A stretch of 64,000 nucleotides of DNA, from positions 248,001 to 312,000 of the forward strand of contig CAWUHX010000284.1 in assembly GCA_963922205.1 (NCBI GenBank), given 5' to 3'. The notes below the pieces were generated by a model that did not search any database, was not told the origin of the DNA, and worked only from the letters and a program-made list of their open reading frames with translations. A program made the translations under genes and the position numbers. The DNA is from Romanomermis culicivorax (Eukaryota > Nematoda > Enoplea > Mermithida > Mermithidae). The number at the start of each line of letters is the position of its first letter. Position 1 is the first letter of the stretch. Positions 45,928-58,206 of the stretch are shown piece by piece.

Positions 45928-46027
45928 NNNNNNNNNNNNNNNNNNNNNNNNNNNNNNNNNNNNNNNNNNNNNNNNNNNNNNNNNNNNNNNNNNNNNNNNN
46001 NNNNNNNNNNNNNNNNNNNNNNNNNNN
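45928..46027. other. Assembly gap of 100 N
   Basis: Exactly 100 N, the usual placeholder for a gap of unknown size. It lies where the right inverted repeat of copy 2 should begin to extend outward, a sequence type that assemblers collapse. Confidence 0.99.
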
Positions 46028-46257
46028 ATCATCTTAGAACCAAGGTTGATACTGCATTGACCACCATGTGAAAATGTCTTTTCAATAATGTTGACATTGC
46101 GGCCTAATATACTGTATTGTGGTAAAATGAGCTTGAACCCTCGACCGTACGCCTCTTTTGTTTTAGGGTGGACGTTACGAAAATAAATCGACACGTATCT
46201 ACCTTCAACCACTACAAATAACGCTATGTTTTTGTCTAACGTAAACTGGTATTCCAT
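46028..46257 (-). pseudogene. Fragment of the unknown Polinton gene, third copy
   Basis: Encodes the first ~76 residues of the protein at 33928, beginning MEYQFTLDKNIALFVVVEG, then is cut by the gap. Several amino-acid changes from copy 2 show that it is a diverged copy, not a duplicated read of the same locus. Confidence 0.85.
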
Positions 46258-47110
46258 TTTTCAAAAATTCAGTGAAGAAATATACCAAAGAGAGAGAGAG
46301 AAAGAAGCAAGTAGTTTTTGTAACAGCAAAACCGATAAATGTATAAAGTGTTTAAAATTTTAGAGTAAAAGGAGGTTATAAGCATAATAAAATAGCTAGG
46401 ACTTATATCCTATAGTACTCTATTATTTTATGGCCATGTAAGAGGCGGAGTTATAAGCATAATAAATATTCAAGACATATATCCTACAGTATTCTGCTAT
46501 TTTGACAGCTATGTAAGAGGCGGGGTTATAAGCAAAAGAAATATTCCAGCTATACATTCTACAGTAAATATTTGTTCTAGCATATGCGTATGGAACCTAG
46601 AGAAAATAAAATAAACGTGTTTGTGTGTTATAGTAACCTTTGAGGTCAAAGCTAGAGAAAATATGTGTTTATGTGTTAAAGTAATGTTCAAAGTCAAAGC
46701 TATAGAAACAATATAGCCACGTGCGCATGAGTTATAAGGGTCTTTAAAGCTTTTCCACATAAAAAGAAAAGATGGTGCAACAGGGTTATAAACAGCTATT
46801 AGAGTTCTTTTATAGTATTAAGAATCAAAACAAAAATACTAGAGTTGTACAGTAAAGCAGGTGTTTCAACTGGTTTCATCTGGTTATATGCTAGTAAAAT
46901 AGCTAAAGAAATGATATGGGCACGTGTTAATGAGTTATAGAGGTCTTTAAAGCTTTCCCATCATAAAAAAGAAAAGTACTACAATAAGATCACAAACAAT
47001 AATTAAATTTCTACCATAAAATTAATAGTTTTTGCTAATTTATAAAAATTTTCCATTATTACTGTAAAGGTTTTGGTAAATAGGTTGTTTTCTAGTTTTT
47101 TCTAATTTCT
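46258..47110 (-). mobile_element. Third Polinton fragment: inverted promoter region
   Basis: Reverse complement of about 33180-33927, including both AAAGCTTTAAAGACC modules (about 46920-46960 and 46715-46755). Homology stops near 47110, about 50 bp short of the polymerase start. The fragment is bounded on one side by the gap and on the other by unrelated repeat DNA. Confidence 0.8.
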
Positions 47111-47628
47111 AGTTTTTCTGGCTTTTTTGAAAAATTTTAGAAATTGCGGAAAAAATGGGCTTTTTTCGACTTACCGGTTTATTTTTACCTCCAACAACCG
47201 ACCAGAGGTCTTACAATTATGCACAAGAAAGCAAGGCATAATTGCAGTTTGGCGGCCCCGTACTTTCTACACACACAAAGTATAAGAGGGTCCGCCGACC
47301 ATATTTTCTACAGGTAATGCAAAGTACGGCGCTATGTACTTCTTACACGTTTGTGCACAAAGTATGGTGAGGACCAGGGTCCCTGAGACCAACCGTACTT
47401 TCTACATGTTCTAAAAATAGAATTCAATAAAAATTATCCAAAACTTCAGGCTGTGGTTTTATGGCTAATATTAATTGAATTTTCATAATAATGTTTTCAT
47501 CAGATACAGCTCAACAAGAGCTTTCGAAAAACATATAACACGTCATTGCCACATAGTTGGTCACAAATATGCAAATTATATTCAAAGCATAAATGATGAG
47601 AGAAATCCCTGTTAGGAGCACGTGGTTC

Positions 47629-47905
47629 CAAGTGCGGATTTAGGGGGGCCCCCGAAACTGTTGAAATACGAATACGAAATACGAATAAATGAATTATTTT
47701 CTGTATACCTAAATTTTTGAAAATTTTTTAAATTTTTGAAAATTTTTTAAATTTTGTTTGGAAAAATACTTAATTTTGAGCCGTAGGACGTCGAGAAATG
47801 TCGAAAAACACGGTATGCATGTTTTTTGAGGCAAACAAATAATTTTAAAAATCGCCCCTCAACCACCCCCCCCCCCACCGAAAAAAATTTCTGGATCCGC
47901 CACTG
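47629..47905. mobile_element. hAT-like miniature element with 8-bp duplication
   Basis: 277 bp, ends CAAGTGCGGATTTAGG and GGATCCGCCACTG, flanked by CGTGGTTC at 47621-47628 and 47906-47913. The parallel unit has an uninterrupted site at 48980-48987 (CATGGTTC), so insertion is proved by comparison. The CA(G)TG start and 8-bp duplication point to the hAT superfamily. An internal poly-C tract lies near 47870. Confidence 0.85.
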
Positions 47906-49047
47906 CGTGGTTCATTAGTTGATATTGAAGTAAAAATCGCTTTTGATTTCGAAGTAATGCACAAGAGACAGGGTGTCCCATCTAGCCTATGCATTAAAAA
48001 TAAGAGTATTGCTATTAACCAAAACAGGAAACTGAAAAATGCAGTCCAAATGCAAAAAATTATGTCATCCTCAAAATATGTGTGCTCATCTGCATTAGTG
48101 TGTTAACATTTTTAAGTTCTTATCAAAAAACTTGGAATAAAAAATCTAGAGGATAATTAGTTGGCCAACACTGTATGTACATCTAATTTGCATAATTTTG
48201 GAGAAATTACTGGATTATATATGATGTGTTATATACTAATTGAAAGCCGTTGCCAAACTGTATCTAGTGAAAAAATAATTGCTGAAATCTGATTGCAATT
48301 ATGCCGGGCATAATTGCAGTTTGGCGGACCGCATAAAGTACCGCGCCGGCGTACTTTCTACACGTTTTGTGCGCACAAAGCACGGTAGGGACCAGGGTCG
48401 CTAGACCAACCGTACTTTCTACATGTTCTAAAAATAGAATTCAATAAAAATTATTCAAAACTGCGGTTTTATGGCTAATTATCGAATTTTGATAATAATT
48501 TTTTTATCAGGTGCAGCTCAACAAGAGCTTTCGAAAAACATGTAACATATCATTGGCACATAATTAGTCACAAATATTCAAATTATATTTAAAACATAAA
48601 TGATTAAAACTATACTTTACATTATCGACCCGTGGGAATGTCCCGAAATTAGAAAACACAGAGAAACAAATTAATACATAAGGAAACAAAATTGGGCAGC
48701 TTACAATGGAATCAATCAAATTCCAAATCGTAATCACATTCATCAAACTGTGAACCACAGTCCAAATTTTCGAGATCCAATTACTGGCGTTCACACTGAC
48801 AATATCGAAAATTTGGAATCGGTCAAAAAGGCGTTTAAGTAAATGAATGGAACTTCGCAACCCATGGTTGCCGCACACTTGGATGAATTGATGTGGTGAG
48901 AAAAATTCGGCCAAACTTATAATTTAGCTTTTCAAAATATGCTGCGCCATTTTGCTGAGAGAAATCTCCCTTAAGAGCACATGGTTCGTTGATTGTTATT
49001 GAAGTAAAAATCGTTTTTGATTTTAAAGTGAGACAGGGTGTCCCATC

Positions 49048-49488
49048 CATACATGTAACGGGGCCCCGAGGTCTGGGGGGAGGGTTGTGCGACTTTTTTG
49101 GGGCCGGGGGCCAGTAATTCCCAAAATTTTGAGGGGAGGGGTCTCTAAAGGAAAAAAATTTCGATTTTTTCACGGTCCGAAAAATGGTTTAAAAAATAGT
49201 AATTTTTGTCTAAAAAAATGATAAAAAATGTATTTATGGAGCGACGCGCCGAGAAAATTGACGTTTTTGAAAATTTTTTGTTCAAAAATTGACATATTTC
49301 ATGAAAAAATTGACTTTTTTTCAGTATTTTTAGGACCGAATGTACGGTGGTCCCTAGAGCTACGACATGGCTTGCCATAGAATTGGAAAATGCTGGGGAG
49401 GGGGCGGTCGCCCAATGGCTAGCCATATGGTCGACGATTTCTGGGGGGGGGCGGGCTCCCATAGCACTTCCCCCCAATTTTATGTATG
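49048..49488. mobile_element. hAT-like miniature element, CATACAT family, copy A
   Basis: 441 bp with 7-bp ends CATACAT/ATGTATG, flanked by GTCCCATC at 49040-49047 and 49489-49496. The parallel unit around 47985 reads GTCCCATCTAG without the insertion. Its right half (reading inward: AATTGGGGGGAAGTGC) is shared with the elements at 60542 and 63369. Confidence 0.85.
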
Positions 49489-50053
49489 GTCCCATCTGGC
49501 CTATGTATTCAAAATAAAAGTATTGCAAGTAGCCAAAAAATAGGAAACTAAAAAATGCAGTCCAAATGCAGAAAATTAAGCCATCCTCAAAATATGTGTA
49601 CTCATCTGAATTAGTGTGTTATCATTTTTGAGTTCTTATTAAAAAACTTGAAATAAAAAATCTTGAGAATTAGTTGGCCAACACCCAATTTGCATAATTT
49701 GCGAGAAATTACTGAATTATATATGATGTGTTATATACTAATTGAAAGCTGTTGCCAAGCTGTATCTAGTGAAAAAATAATTGCTGAAATCTGATAAATA
49801 TTAACTACGAAACTACAGCCTCAACTTTTTAATCATTTTTATGTTTGGAATCTAATTTGCATATTGGTGACCAACTATGTGGCCAATGACATGTTATATG
49901 TTTTTCGAAAGCTCTGGTTGAGCTGTATCTGATAAAAAATTATTATGAAAATTCGATAAATATTAGCCATAAAACCGCAGCCTAAAGTTTTGGATAATTT
50001 TTATTGAATTCTATTTTTGGAACATGTAGAAAGTACAGTTGGTCCCAGATTGG

Positions 50054-50245
50054 GGGTCGTTCCCGCGAAAGGCCCGTTCCCGCGAAAGGCCCGTTTCCGC
50101 GAAAGGCTCGTTCCCGCGAAAATTGTATATGTTATACTGTTGTCGTATGTTTATACGTAGGGGGGTTCGTTGCCGCGAAAGGCTCAGTATGTTATACCGT
50201 TGTAGTATGCTTATACGTAGAGGAGCTCGTTCCCGCGAAAACTTT
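50054..50245 (+). repeat. GC-rich CGCGAAAGG minisatellite
   Basis: GTTCCCGCGAAAGGCCC repeats at about 16-bp period, then at longer spacing with TATGTTATACCGTTGT-like spacers. The same word occurs inverted at 50780-50882 (GCCTTTCGCGGTATCGG), so the arms could form a hairpin about 500 bp apart. Confidence 0.7.
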
Positions 50246-51075
50246 ATATTATTCTATGGTAGCGTATCTTTTATGATAATTCATTAGGACTCAAAAACAA
50301 AGGAACGTTTTTATTTTTCTTCTACAAAAGTCAAACATTTTTTTTCATACCGCCTAAATTTAATCTTCGATTGTCTCTACTTTCGTACTGGAGCATAGAG
50401 TTCCTAAGTTGTTTGCTTAGATAAAGATTGACATCACCAAAATCCATATTTTTGATCCGAACGACAGAAATTCGATAGAATATTAAATTCAAAATTACCA
50501 ACTTTTTCGTGATTTTTGAGCAAAAAAACATTTTTTGGATGTGTATGCCTATTTTTAGCTTTTGAAAGCTCATTTAATATGCGTCTTTTTAAAATCCGTA
50601 TGTATGAGATAGGCACTCCCAGACCACCCACACCTGTAAGAGTTTCATTGCAGTAGTGCATAAATAAGCTCTTTAATTCTTTAATCTTTAATTTATCATT
50701 TTTAATTGTTTTATTTTTTATCTTAATTAAATCTTTTTTTTTGTACGAAAAATGTTTTGCATATGCCTGTAAAATTTTCGCGTTATCGAGCCTTTCGCGG
50801 TAACGGGCCTGCCCTTTCGCGGGATCGAGCCTTTCGCGGTATCGGGCCTGTTCGCGGTATCGGGCCTTTCGCGGTATCGGGCCATACCCTGGTCCCAGCA
50901 ACCCCGGTCCTCACCCACCGTACTTTGTGCACAAACATGTAGAAAGTACGCCGCGCCGTACTTTGTGCACAAATGTGTAGAAAGTACGTCGCGCCCTACT
51001 TAGCATTACCTGTAGAAAATATGGACGGGGACCCTCCTATACTTAGCGTGTACGGATCGCCAAACTGCAATTATG

Positions 51076-52332
51076 CCAATTAGTTATATTAAAATCGTTT
51101 TTGCTAGTTGAGATGAAATGCGGTAGATATGCACGAACGGACCATACCAAAATCGCAAAAAATACCTGGCAGAGAGAAATATTTTTGCGAAACGTTTGAA
51201 AAAACGAAAACAAAAAATTATCGTAAACATTTCAGACTAAGGTTGTTTCGAATGGAGGTTAATTACCAAAAAATTAAATTAACAAAATAAATAAAACAAA
51301 ATGAAATAAGCAAATAAGATGGAATTAATGAAATAATTGAGCAGTAAAGGCAGAAGAAAAAACAAATAATAAACAAACGAAAAGTAATATAATGTAGCAA
51401 AAAGTAAGTAAAAAAATAGAGTAAAAGTATCCGACCTGAAAAATTAAACAAGAACAAAAAGTGGCTCAAAATAAGAATATAAAAAGAAATAAGTCAACAA
51501 AGGAAAAGAGTAACAAAAAACATGCATGTAGACAAGTTAATAAAAAACAAACCGAATAAAAAGCTGTAATGTTGTGAAATCAATGCTATAAAGCCATATC
51601 GATAATGAGAATCGCTGTATTGAGGAACACTGTTTTGAGTCTCGCTATTTTGAGTTTCGCTGAATAGGGGTGAAACCAATAGCAGCTCCTCTAGAATGTT
51701 TTCACACGCTAAAAGATAATTTGTCCACTTCCGATTAATATCTTAGTCTCCTCTGATGTTTCACAAAAATGCGATTCTTGGATCATAGCCACTTTGTTTT
51801 CTTCAAGTGTCTCGCTTGGTATTTTCATTAAAATCTTTGACATTTAGCGATAAAGTTTAAACGGCGGGTAATATAAATATGAGTAATACACGCAATTTTT
51901 TTGATTTTCCACCTCCCTTGTTTAGATATTTTTCTTTTTTTTGTTGGGTTTACCCAAAGGGCACGCCACTAGCTCAAAAAAGGTTTCTCTCCATAAAAAG
52001 TAAAAATACGCGAACCAGAAAATGTTCATCATACAGACATGCACCATTATTTGAGGCTGCAAAGGAAAATATAAAAACTTTTGAATAACGTTATACGTCA
52101 CGCTTTTTGAGGGCCAGTAGATTTGGCCTGATTTTTTAGGAAATAATTCGAAAATTTTCCAAAAATTGTGATTCTGACTCCAAGCAGAATTTCAGTTTCA
52201 TAATTTTACGATATAATATCTATTACCAACTTTGAGATGAACTTCTTTATACGAATGTCATGGCCATTATCGGGGCCAGCTCAAGCCAACAACAACCCAT
52301 TCGTCAGTAGTGTATAGGACAGGCTCACATTA
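51076..52332. other. No gene recognised
   Basis: AT-rich; only short random frames. The 51600-51665 stretch has a local GAGTTTCGCT/GAGTCTCGCT repetition. An ATGTCATGGCCAT word at 52255 recurs at 54314 in a short similar context. Confidence 0.35.
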
Positions 52333-53470
52333 GACCTTTATATCGCGATTATTGTGGCGCTGGTGTTGCAAGCGGCGTTTGAATTTTCCGTGGCGCATGT
52401 GGCTTTTGAACATTTTCGCATGGAAAATGTCATTTTTCGCCATAATATCCAATAAAAGTTTGGCCGCGACTTTACTGCATCGATCATTTCAAAATGAGCG
52501 GAGTTAGGCGCCAACTATACCTCGCCGTGCGGTACCACGTTGAGCTGCTATACTTCGCCGTACGCGCCGTGCGGTGCCTGATGAGTGGCTGCTATACTAC
52601 ACGCCGGTGGTGTAAATGAAAATCATAAGTAGCTGCTACACTTACGTGCCGTACGGTGACATGAGGCGCATGGTAAGTAGCTATAGTCTGTTTTTCTTGA
52701 AATGCTTCTTAATAATGAAAGTGGAAAGCAAGTAGTATTTCAGATTTTCACGATTTTCTGGCAAACAATATATCATATAGCACTAGAAATTTGTGAGCAT
52801 ACTGACCTCAACTTTAACAATTTTTCGAGTGAAAAATTTTACAGTAAGAGCTGAATGTAAACGATTTTGACGACCGTACTGATTTGTGTCATTTTTCTAT
52901 TTGGAAGCATTTTATAAAAAACAGATTATACTATACTTACGTGCCGTACGGCACTGTACGGCGAAGTATAGTTGGCCCCTTAGGACGGAAATAAAAAATT
53001 AAAGAGAAAAAATGAAACAAAAACGCTAGGAAACAGACAGAAATAAAGCAATAAAAAAGGGAATAAAAAAGAAAAAACTGTCAAATCACTTACGTCATCA
53101 GATTGAAATAATTGCTCAAAATCAACGCGTTCGTTCCAAATGCCCTTATATGGGCTAATGTAGATAACGGCTCACTAATTATGTCTTTTTGCTTTGCCCT
53201 AATATACAACAGAAGAAAGTTTAGTACTCAACGATTGAAAAGCTAATTGAATTAAAGCTTCATTTTTTCTGTATTACTGGCATTGTCTCCATATTGAGCA
53301 ATGTCTTTCCTGTCCATATTAACCTTTGTCTTTACTGTATACATTTTGTGTGTTACATGCATTAAATATTTACGGATAGAAAACCACATTCGCCATCAAA
53401 AAATGTTCAAAAGCCCCAGATAATTCAAACGCCGCATGCGGCATACGCCACAATAATCGATATAAAGGTC
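52333..53470. repeat. Inverted repeat pair around a miniature element
   Basis: GACCTTTATATCG, ATTATTGTGGCG and GGCGTTTGAATT at 52333-52386 match in reverse complement AATTCAAACGCCG, CGCCACAATAAT and CGATATAAAGGTC at 53422-53470. The enclosed 1 kb includes the TTA-flanked element. They may be ends of an older transposon. Confidence 0.5.
52507..52979. mobile_element. PIF/Harbinger-like miniature element
   Basis: 473 bp; ends GGCGCCAACTATACCTCGCC and GGCGAAGTATAGTTGGCCCC, flanked by TTA at 52504-52506 and 52980-52982. A 3-bp TWA duplication and GG start fit PIF/Harbinger. Subterminal TATACTTCGCCGTAC and CGTGCCGTACGG words repeat inside both ends and could bind transposase. Confidence 0.75.
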
Positions 53471-55694
53471 AAGAACAGAAGATCGTGCGTGCATCACGCA
53501 TGATGGATAAGCCAATCTATATGAATATCTACACATCGGTAATATTAAAAAGCATATTTGTATGGAAAAATAATATTTCAAGTTGCAGAAAAACGCAGTC
53601 TAATTTTCTGCGGTTGGCAAATTCGAATTTGGTTCTTTCTGTTGTGTTGAGAAAGCAAAAATACAAAACTAGTGGGCCACCATCTACAGCAGCCTATTTC
53701 AATCCAATAAATTGGACAGATTTTCCCTCTTTTCACCCTGCCTGAACATGTTTTGTCGCTAATTTAACTTTTTTCTGTTCCCTCTTCTATTACTTTATTT
53801 CTGTCTATTTCCTTACGTGTATGTTATATTTTTTTCCTTTTTTATTCCTGTCCTAATTAACGTTAAATAACTGAACCGAATATTTAGAATTCCTTTTAAT
53901 CTTTTATGTTTGTCATTACGCTTCCTTTGTTACAATACACCTACAAAGTATATCATATGATAGAATCGAGGATTCAGAGTTGCAGGATTCGGGGCGTAGC
54001 ATGACATTCAATGGTGTTTTCAATTTTTTATATAATTTTTTCAATTTTCAAAATTTGTTTTATTTCGTTTAACGTTACATTATATCGCACATTTTTTATT
54101 ATTCTTACATTGTATTGAAATGCTACGTATGCGCCACGAATGTTGCACGCACTACCAACGCCACATGCGCCATAAACGCCTCAAGCGCCACAAAAGACCT
54201 GCGACAACACTTGCACTACAAATATCGAAAATGATAAATGCATAATTTAAAGACTAAATGCAAAATATAATAGTAGGCTAAATATGAAGTGTTGGTTTAA
54301 TTTCTTTATACGGATGTCATGGCCATCCGATCCGTCATCGGATTATGTTTGCTATGCAATTCACTTTCAGTTGCTAAAATCGTTGTGCCACATTAACACA
54401 GATGATCCTGCTCGTTCTAAAAATTACGGAAAAAGGATAGCCCAGTTAATCGAGAACGCACCTTGAGAATTAGCTGTATCCCATTATTAGCACCACCGAC
54501 TTCATACGGAAACTTTATTCCTTGATGTCGAAAAAAGCTATTCCATGATGTCGAAAACAATCATATATGACATAAACTAAAAACGGGAAAATAATTTTCA
54601 AATTGAGCTAATCGTCTGACAAAATGAGTCAAAAACAAATGAGCAAATTTAGGTCACCAATTTCAATTCCCGATCGTCCGGCAATGGCGAAAAATAATGT
54701 CGCATCGTTTCGCTTCGAACATCGGATAATGTTTCGGGGTTCCACGACGGTTTGGTGCCTCGTTCAATGAGCACTAAAAAAATAATCTAATGTAAATTAA
54801 ATCAGCCAAGGCCGTAGCGAGTCATACAGTGACCGCGGTATGTTTCTTGAAGTAACGTGATACTACATATATAATGATATATATAGATGTTCAAGTTGAA
54901 TAGCCTAGAAGACAATAGGTTTCTTGGAAGTTTTAGGAGCTCAAAACCTAAAAATTTCGCGGCGCTACGCGCCGGTCATCAGTATAATAGTCATAGTTCT
55001 TTATCAGACATGGCATAACATATACTTCCACTTGCTAATTAACCTTCAAAAGTTTCTATCGATTGAATTATCTCATCTTTTTTTATTTGTTGAGTCAGTT
55101 TTTATCAAAAATTGAGATTTTCCAGCAATCCTCTCAGCTTTTTTCTTGCTGGCATGGAATTTTTCAAACGTTTTTCATTTATAAACGATCAATAATGAAG
55201 ACATCACTCCACTGTAAATATGTATTCGGCAATGTTTGTTGCAAAAATTCATTTTTCCAGCGTTTTAGGATATAGAAACGTGCAAATTTTTCCGGCGCTT
55301 CGTGCAGGAGTAAGTAATAGATAAAATTCGATATGTTTAATCCGAATCACAGGAGTTTTAATAGCAGCTGAATTCGTGAAAAATCTGTCGTTAATACGCT
55401 TTCAAGCGTTGTAGAACATCAGTGTGTCGTTGATCAGCTCAACGTGACATGAGCTGACTGTGATTTTCCTTTATTTTTTATTCATTTTTGCAGGTTACTG
55501 ACTCCGAAAACATCACAATGTTTGGATGCTCCTAAACTGCAGAAGGAAGTATCCGTGACCGCATTAAACGTTGTTAAAAATGTGAAAAATTTTTGCAAAA
55601 CGAGAAAAAAAAATTTCGGTATAGTTCTCATGTAGAAAAAACGACGCTGCACTTCCACAAACGTTCAAAGCAACTGCAAAAAATGTGGGGGTAA
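53471..55694. other. No gene recognised
   Basis: AT-rich, no convincing frame. A run of GCGCCACGAATG/GCGCCATAAACG words near 54130-54200 is weakly repetitive. Confidence 0.35.
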
Positions 55695-56065
55695 AAACAT
55701 TGAAATATTTTATTTAAGCAATCCACCAATCCACCGAACACCATCAAATAGGATGCCGCAAAATTTTATCATTTTGTTTGATAACTTGTCCATTCTTGTT
55801 AACAAATGTATAAGTTTCATCAAGGTTTTACCTTTTGGCAAACAGCACTGTTTCAAAGAATACATGCATGCTCGAAATGTGCTAAATATGACCAGTTTTG
55901 ACAAATTCTTCAATCTCTGCATGAAATTAATATTTGAGATGCTGTAAATCAAGTAACTGTACCTGGAACAAAAATAGATGTTATTTCGAACCACATATAC
56001 ATCTTATTATTGAACCTCGTGAAGTCCGTGTTTCATAAAGCAACAGATATGAATTTTTCACTCCA
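55695..56065 (-). repeat. Dispersed repeat, uninterrupted copy
   Basis: In inverted orientation it matches 56300-56480 joined to 58510-58700. Shared words are ATGCCGCAAA, ATCAAGGTTT, CTGTTTCAAAGAATACAT and CAAATATTA/AAACATTTTTTTCA. A further part-copy lies at 58850-58940. It provides the empty site for the Harbinger-like insertion (between 55893 and 55894). Confidence 0.7.
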
Positions 56066-57063
56066 ACATGAAAAGACTTTTTTTCGCACTTTGTACCAGA
56101 TCGGTTGACATCCAATTTGTTGCATTCTAGGGAGTAAAAATTTTTGGCATGAAACAGGGCTTCCGAAAAATCAGCAAAATTTATTCCTACCAAAATGCTG
56201 AAAATATGATACCAATCGACATATTATATTTCTGAGAGCTGTTCAAAAATGCTTTTAGAACGTCGGACATCGACTTTTGACGGATTTATATGGGTGCAAA
56301 GTATGCAAAAAAGGTCGTAACATGGTGCACTGGAAAATTCAGGTCTATTGCTTTACGAGGTTGAATAATGTGCTATATACGATTCGAAAGAACATTTATT
56401 TTTGTTCTAAGTACAGTTACTTGATTAACAATATCTCAAACATTTTTTTCACGGCAGAGCTTGAAAAATTCGTTGAGACTGGGCCTGGTTACATAAAAAA
56501 AAATAGTCGATATTACTAACATTTATTAGAAATTTCTGTTACACAAAAAATGATGATATTATTAATAAATATTACTAATATGGAAGAACTAGTTCTCAAA
56601 GATATTAGTCGGCCGTTAAATAAAACATTTCCATTAGGCTCATAAATATTGGCGAAATCGCCAATATTATTGACATATTAGAGGTCCATTTATTACCGTT
56701 TGTTACACAAACATATTAGTCGTACACATACTAATGAAAACTACCAATATTTTCGCCCAATTTCTTATTGGTATTTTTTGACCAATAAGGGAGCTTATTT
56801 GTGTCCATTTCGCATTAACTTAATTTTGAATGTTGACGAAGTTCACTATTTTAGGCAGTTAATATATTTATTTTAGGTATTTGAGGTATTTTTTTAGGTA
56901 TTTTAGGTAGTTTAGGTATATAGTTAAGGTAGCTATTTTTTAATATTTCTGAAAAGTTTCAGCTAATTTCAAGGATTCTTTGTTCAATAATGGTGTTCTT
57001 TCCAAAGCATATGATTTTTTGCGATTGTCAAATGTATATTAGTATTATGTTTTGAATTAGGAC

Positions 57064-58206
57064 ATGGAAGGTAGTTCCGATTCCGAACTAGGCGAATTAG
57101 CTGCTGTAGATTCCTTACGATGACGTCAACGAATTCTTAAGAATCACATTAATTTTGATACAATCGATTTTACATCAAAATTTCGTTTGAGTGCAGCTGC
57201 GTTTGACGAGATTTTGTGCAATATTTTTACAAAATTTTTAATTTTTTATTTATAACACGAAACTCAACGAAATTATGCTTTATCGCCAAAACAACGACTT
57301 CTTTTAGGCATTCGATTTTTCGCAACAGATGGTCACATGAGCCTCATTATGCATGCCCATGGTTTATCAGAAGCTTCCGTTTCACGATATGTCCATGGCA
57401 GGCTTTTTTTTAGTCATTTTAGGAGTCTGGGCTCCTAAAAGTTCGAAAATGAATCCTAAAATTTTACTTCAAGGAGCCAATTTGGCTCCGAAAAATTCAG
57501 CTGAAGTTTAACCGAATTTTAGTTGTTTTTCTCTAGTGAACAGATTAAAGACGAAAACTCGGTCGCAACAACAATAAGGTCTTACTCGATCAAGAAATCA
57601 AATAGCAAAATTAGATTTTTCATCGATCATCAAATCAGGCTGAACATTTGGACGTGTTGATGCGTTAGCAGAAATGCCACAGCAATTGTAATAATTTTGA
57701 TTTCGAAAGTGCTTACAAAATATGGGCTAAAGAAACGCGATATAAAACTGGTGATTTTGCTAATAAACGTAATGAATAAACGTGTCGTGTTTTAACTGAA
57801 AATATACTTTTTTGATGAGTTCCGTTTTAAAAGCGAATTCAAAAAATTTGCCCTATCTGTGATACAAGTAAATTTGGATTAAATACAATCAAACTATACG
57901 AATTATATAATGCATTAATTTTTATCAAAAGTGTGCATTGATTATTTATGGCCCCTAAAAATGTCTGTTTGGCTCCTAAAAATTTAGGTCTAGGAATCAT
58001 TTGGTCTGTAAATTTTTGATGAAAAAAAGCCTGGTCCATTGAACTGTTGATGACATAAATAATTATTACTCCAACAAAATTATAGGATGGCCAGCAGATT
58101 GTGCAAATGTTGCCCAAAATTTCTATCGTAAAGCTGGAATACCTACTGTAATTGGTTGGATTAATGGCATGGATATGAATATGTTTGGACTCTTTAATTC
58201 TCTTTA
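57064..58206 (+). pseudogene. Harbinger-type transposase relic
   Basis: Pieces in order: an acidic N-terminus (MEGSSDSELGELAAVDSL) with a stop after it, FRLSAAAFDEIL, LSPKQRLLLGIRFFATDGH, HGLSEASVSRYVHG, then after a 635-bp insertion a stretch with GWPADCANVAQNFYRKAGIP and VIGWINGMDM, which corresponds to the core Asp region (usually CIDGTHI) of Harbinger transposases. Here the catalytic Asp position reads Asn (INGMD). It is clearly inactive: stops, a frameshift and the insertion. The downstream catalytic Glu region was not found. Confidence 0.75.
57399..58033. mobile_element. hAT-like element nested in the transposase
   Basis: 635 bp; ends CAGGCTTTTTTTTAGTCA and TTTTTGATGAAAAAAAGCCTG, flanked by GTCCATGG (57391-57398) and GTCCATTG (58034-58041), seven of eight bases matching. 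Subterminal ATTTTAGGAG and TTTTTAGGAGCC words occur near both ends. No coding frame. It must be younger than the host transposon. Confidence 0.75.

Larger units (their letters stand above)
47231..51075. mobile_element. Foldback-like repeat cluster with long inverted ends
   Basis: The left end GCATAATTGCAGTTTGGCGG at 47237 recurs directly at 48305 and in inverted form at the right end (51050-51075). GTACTTTCTACA(T/C)GTT words occur in both arms, and 47385-47580 is the reverse complement of 49850-50045. Two parallel units (47231-48297 and 48301-49795) share a body but differ by two inserted miniature elements. No transposase is seen, so it is a non-autonomous, probably composite element. Target duplications are unclear. 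Confidence 0.65.

Noticed and set aside
48564-49528. Minus-strand frames of 112-127 aa
   Set aside because: They cross the boundary of a miniature element with a clear 8-bp duplication, so they cannot be an old gene.
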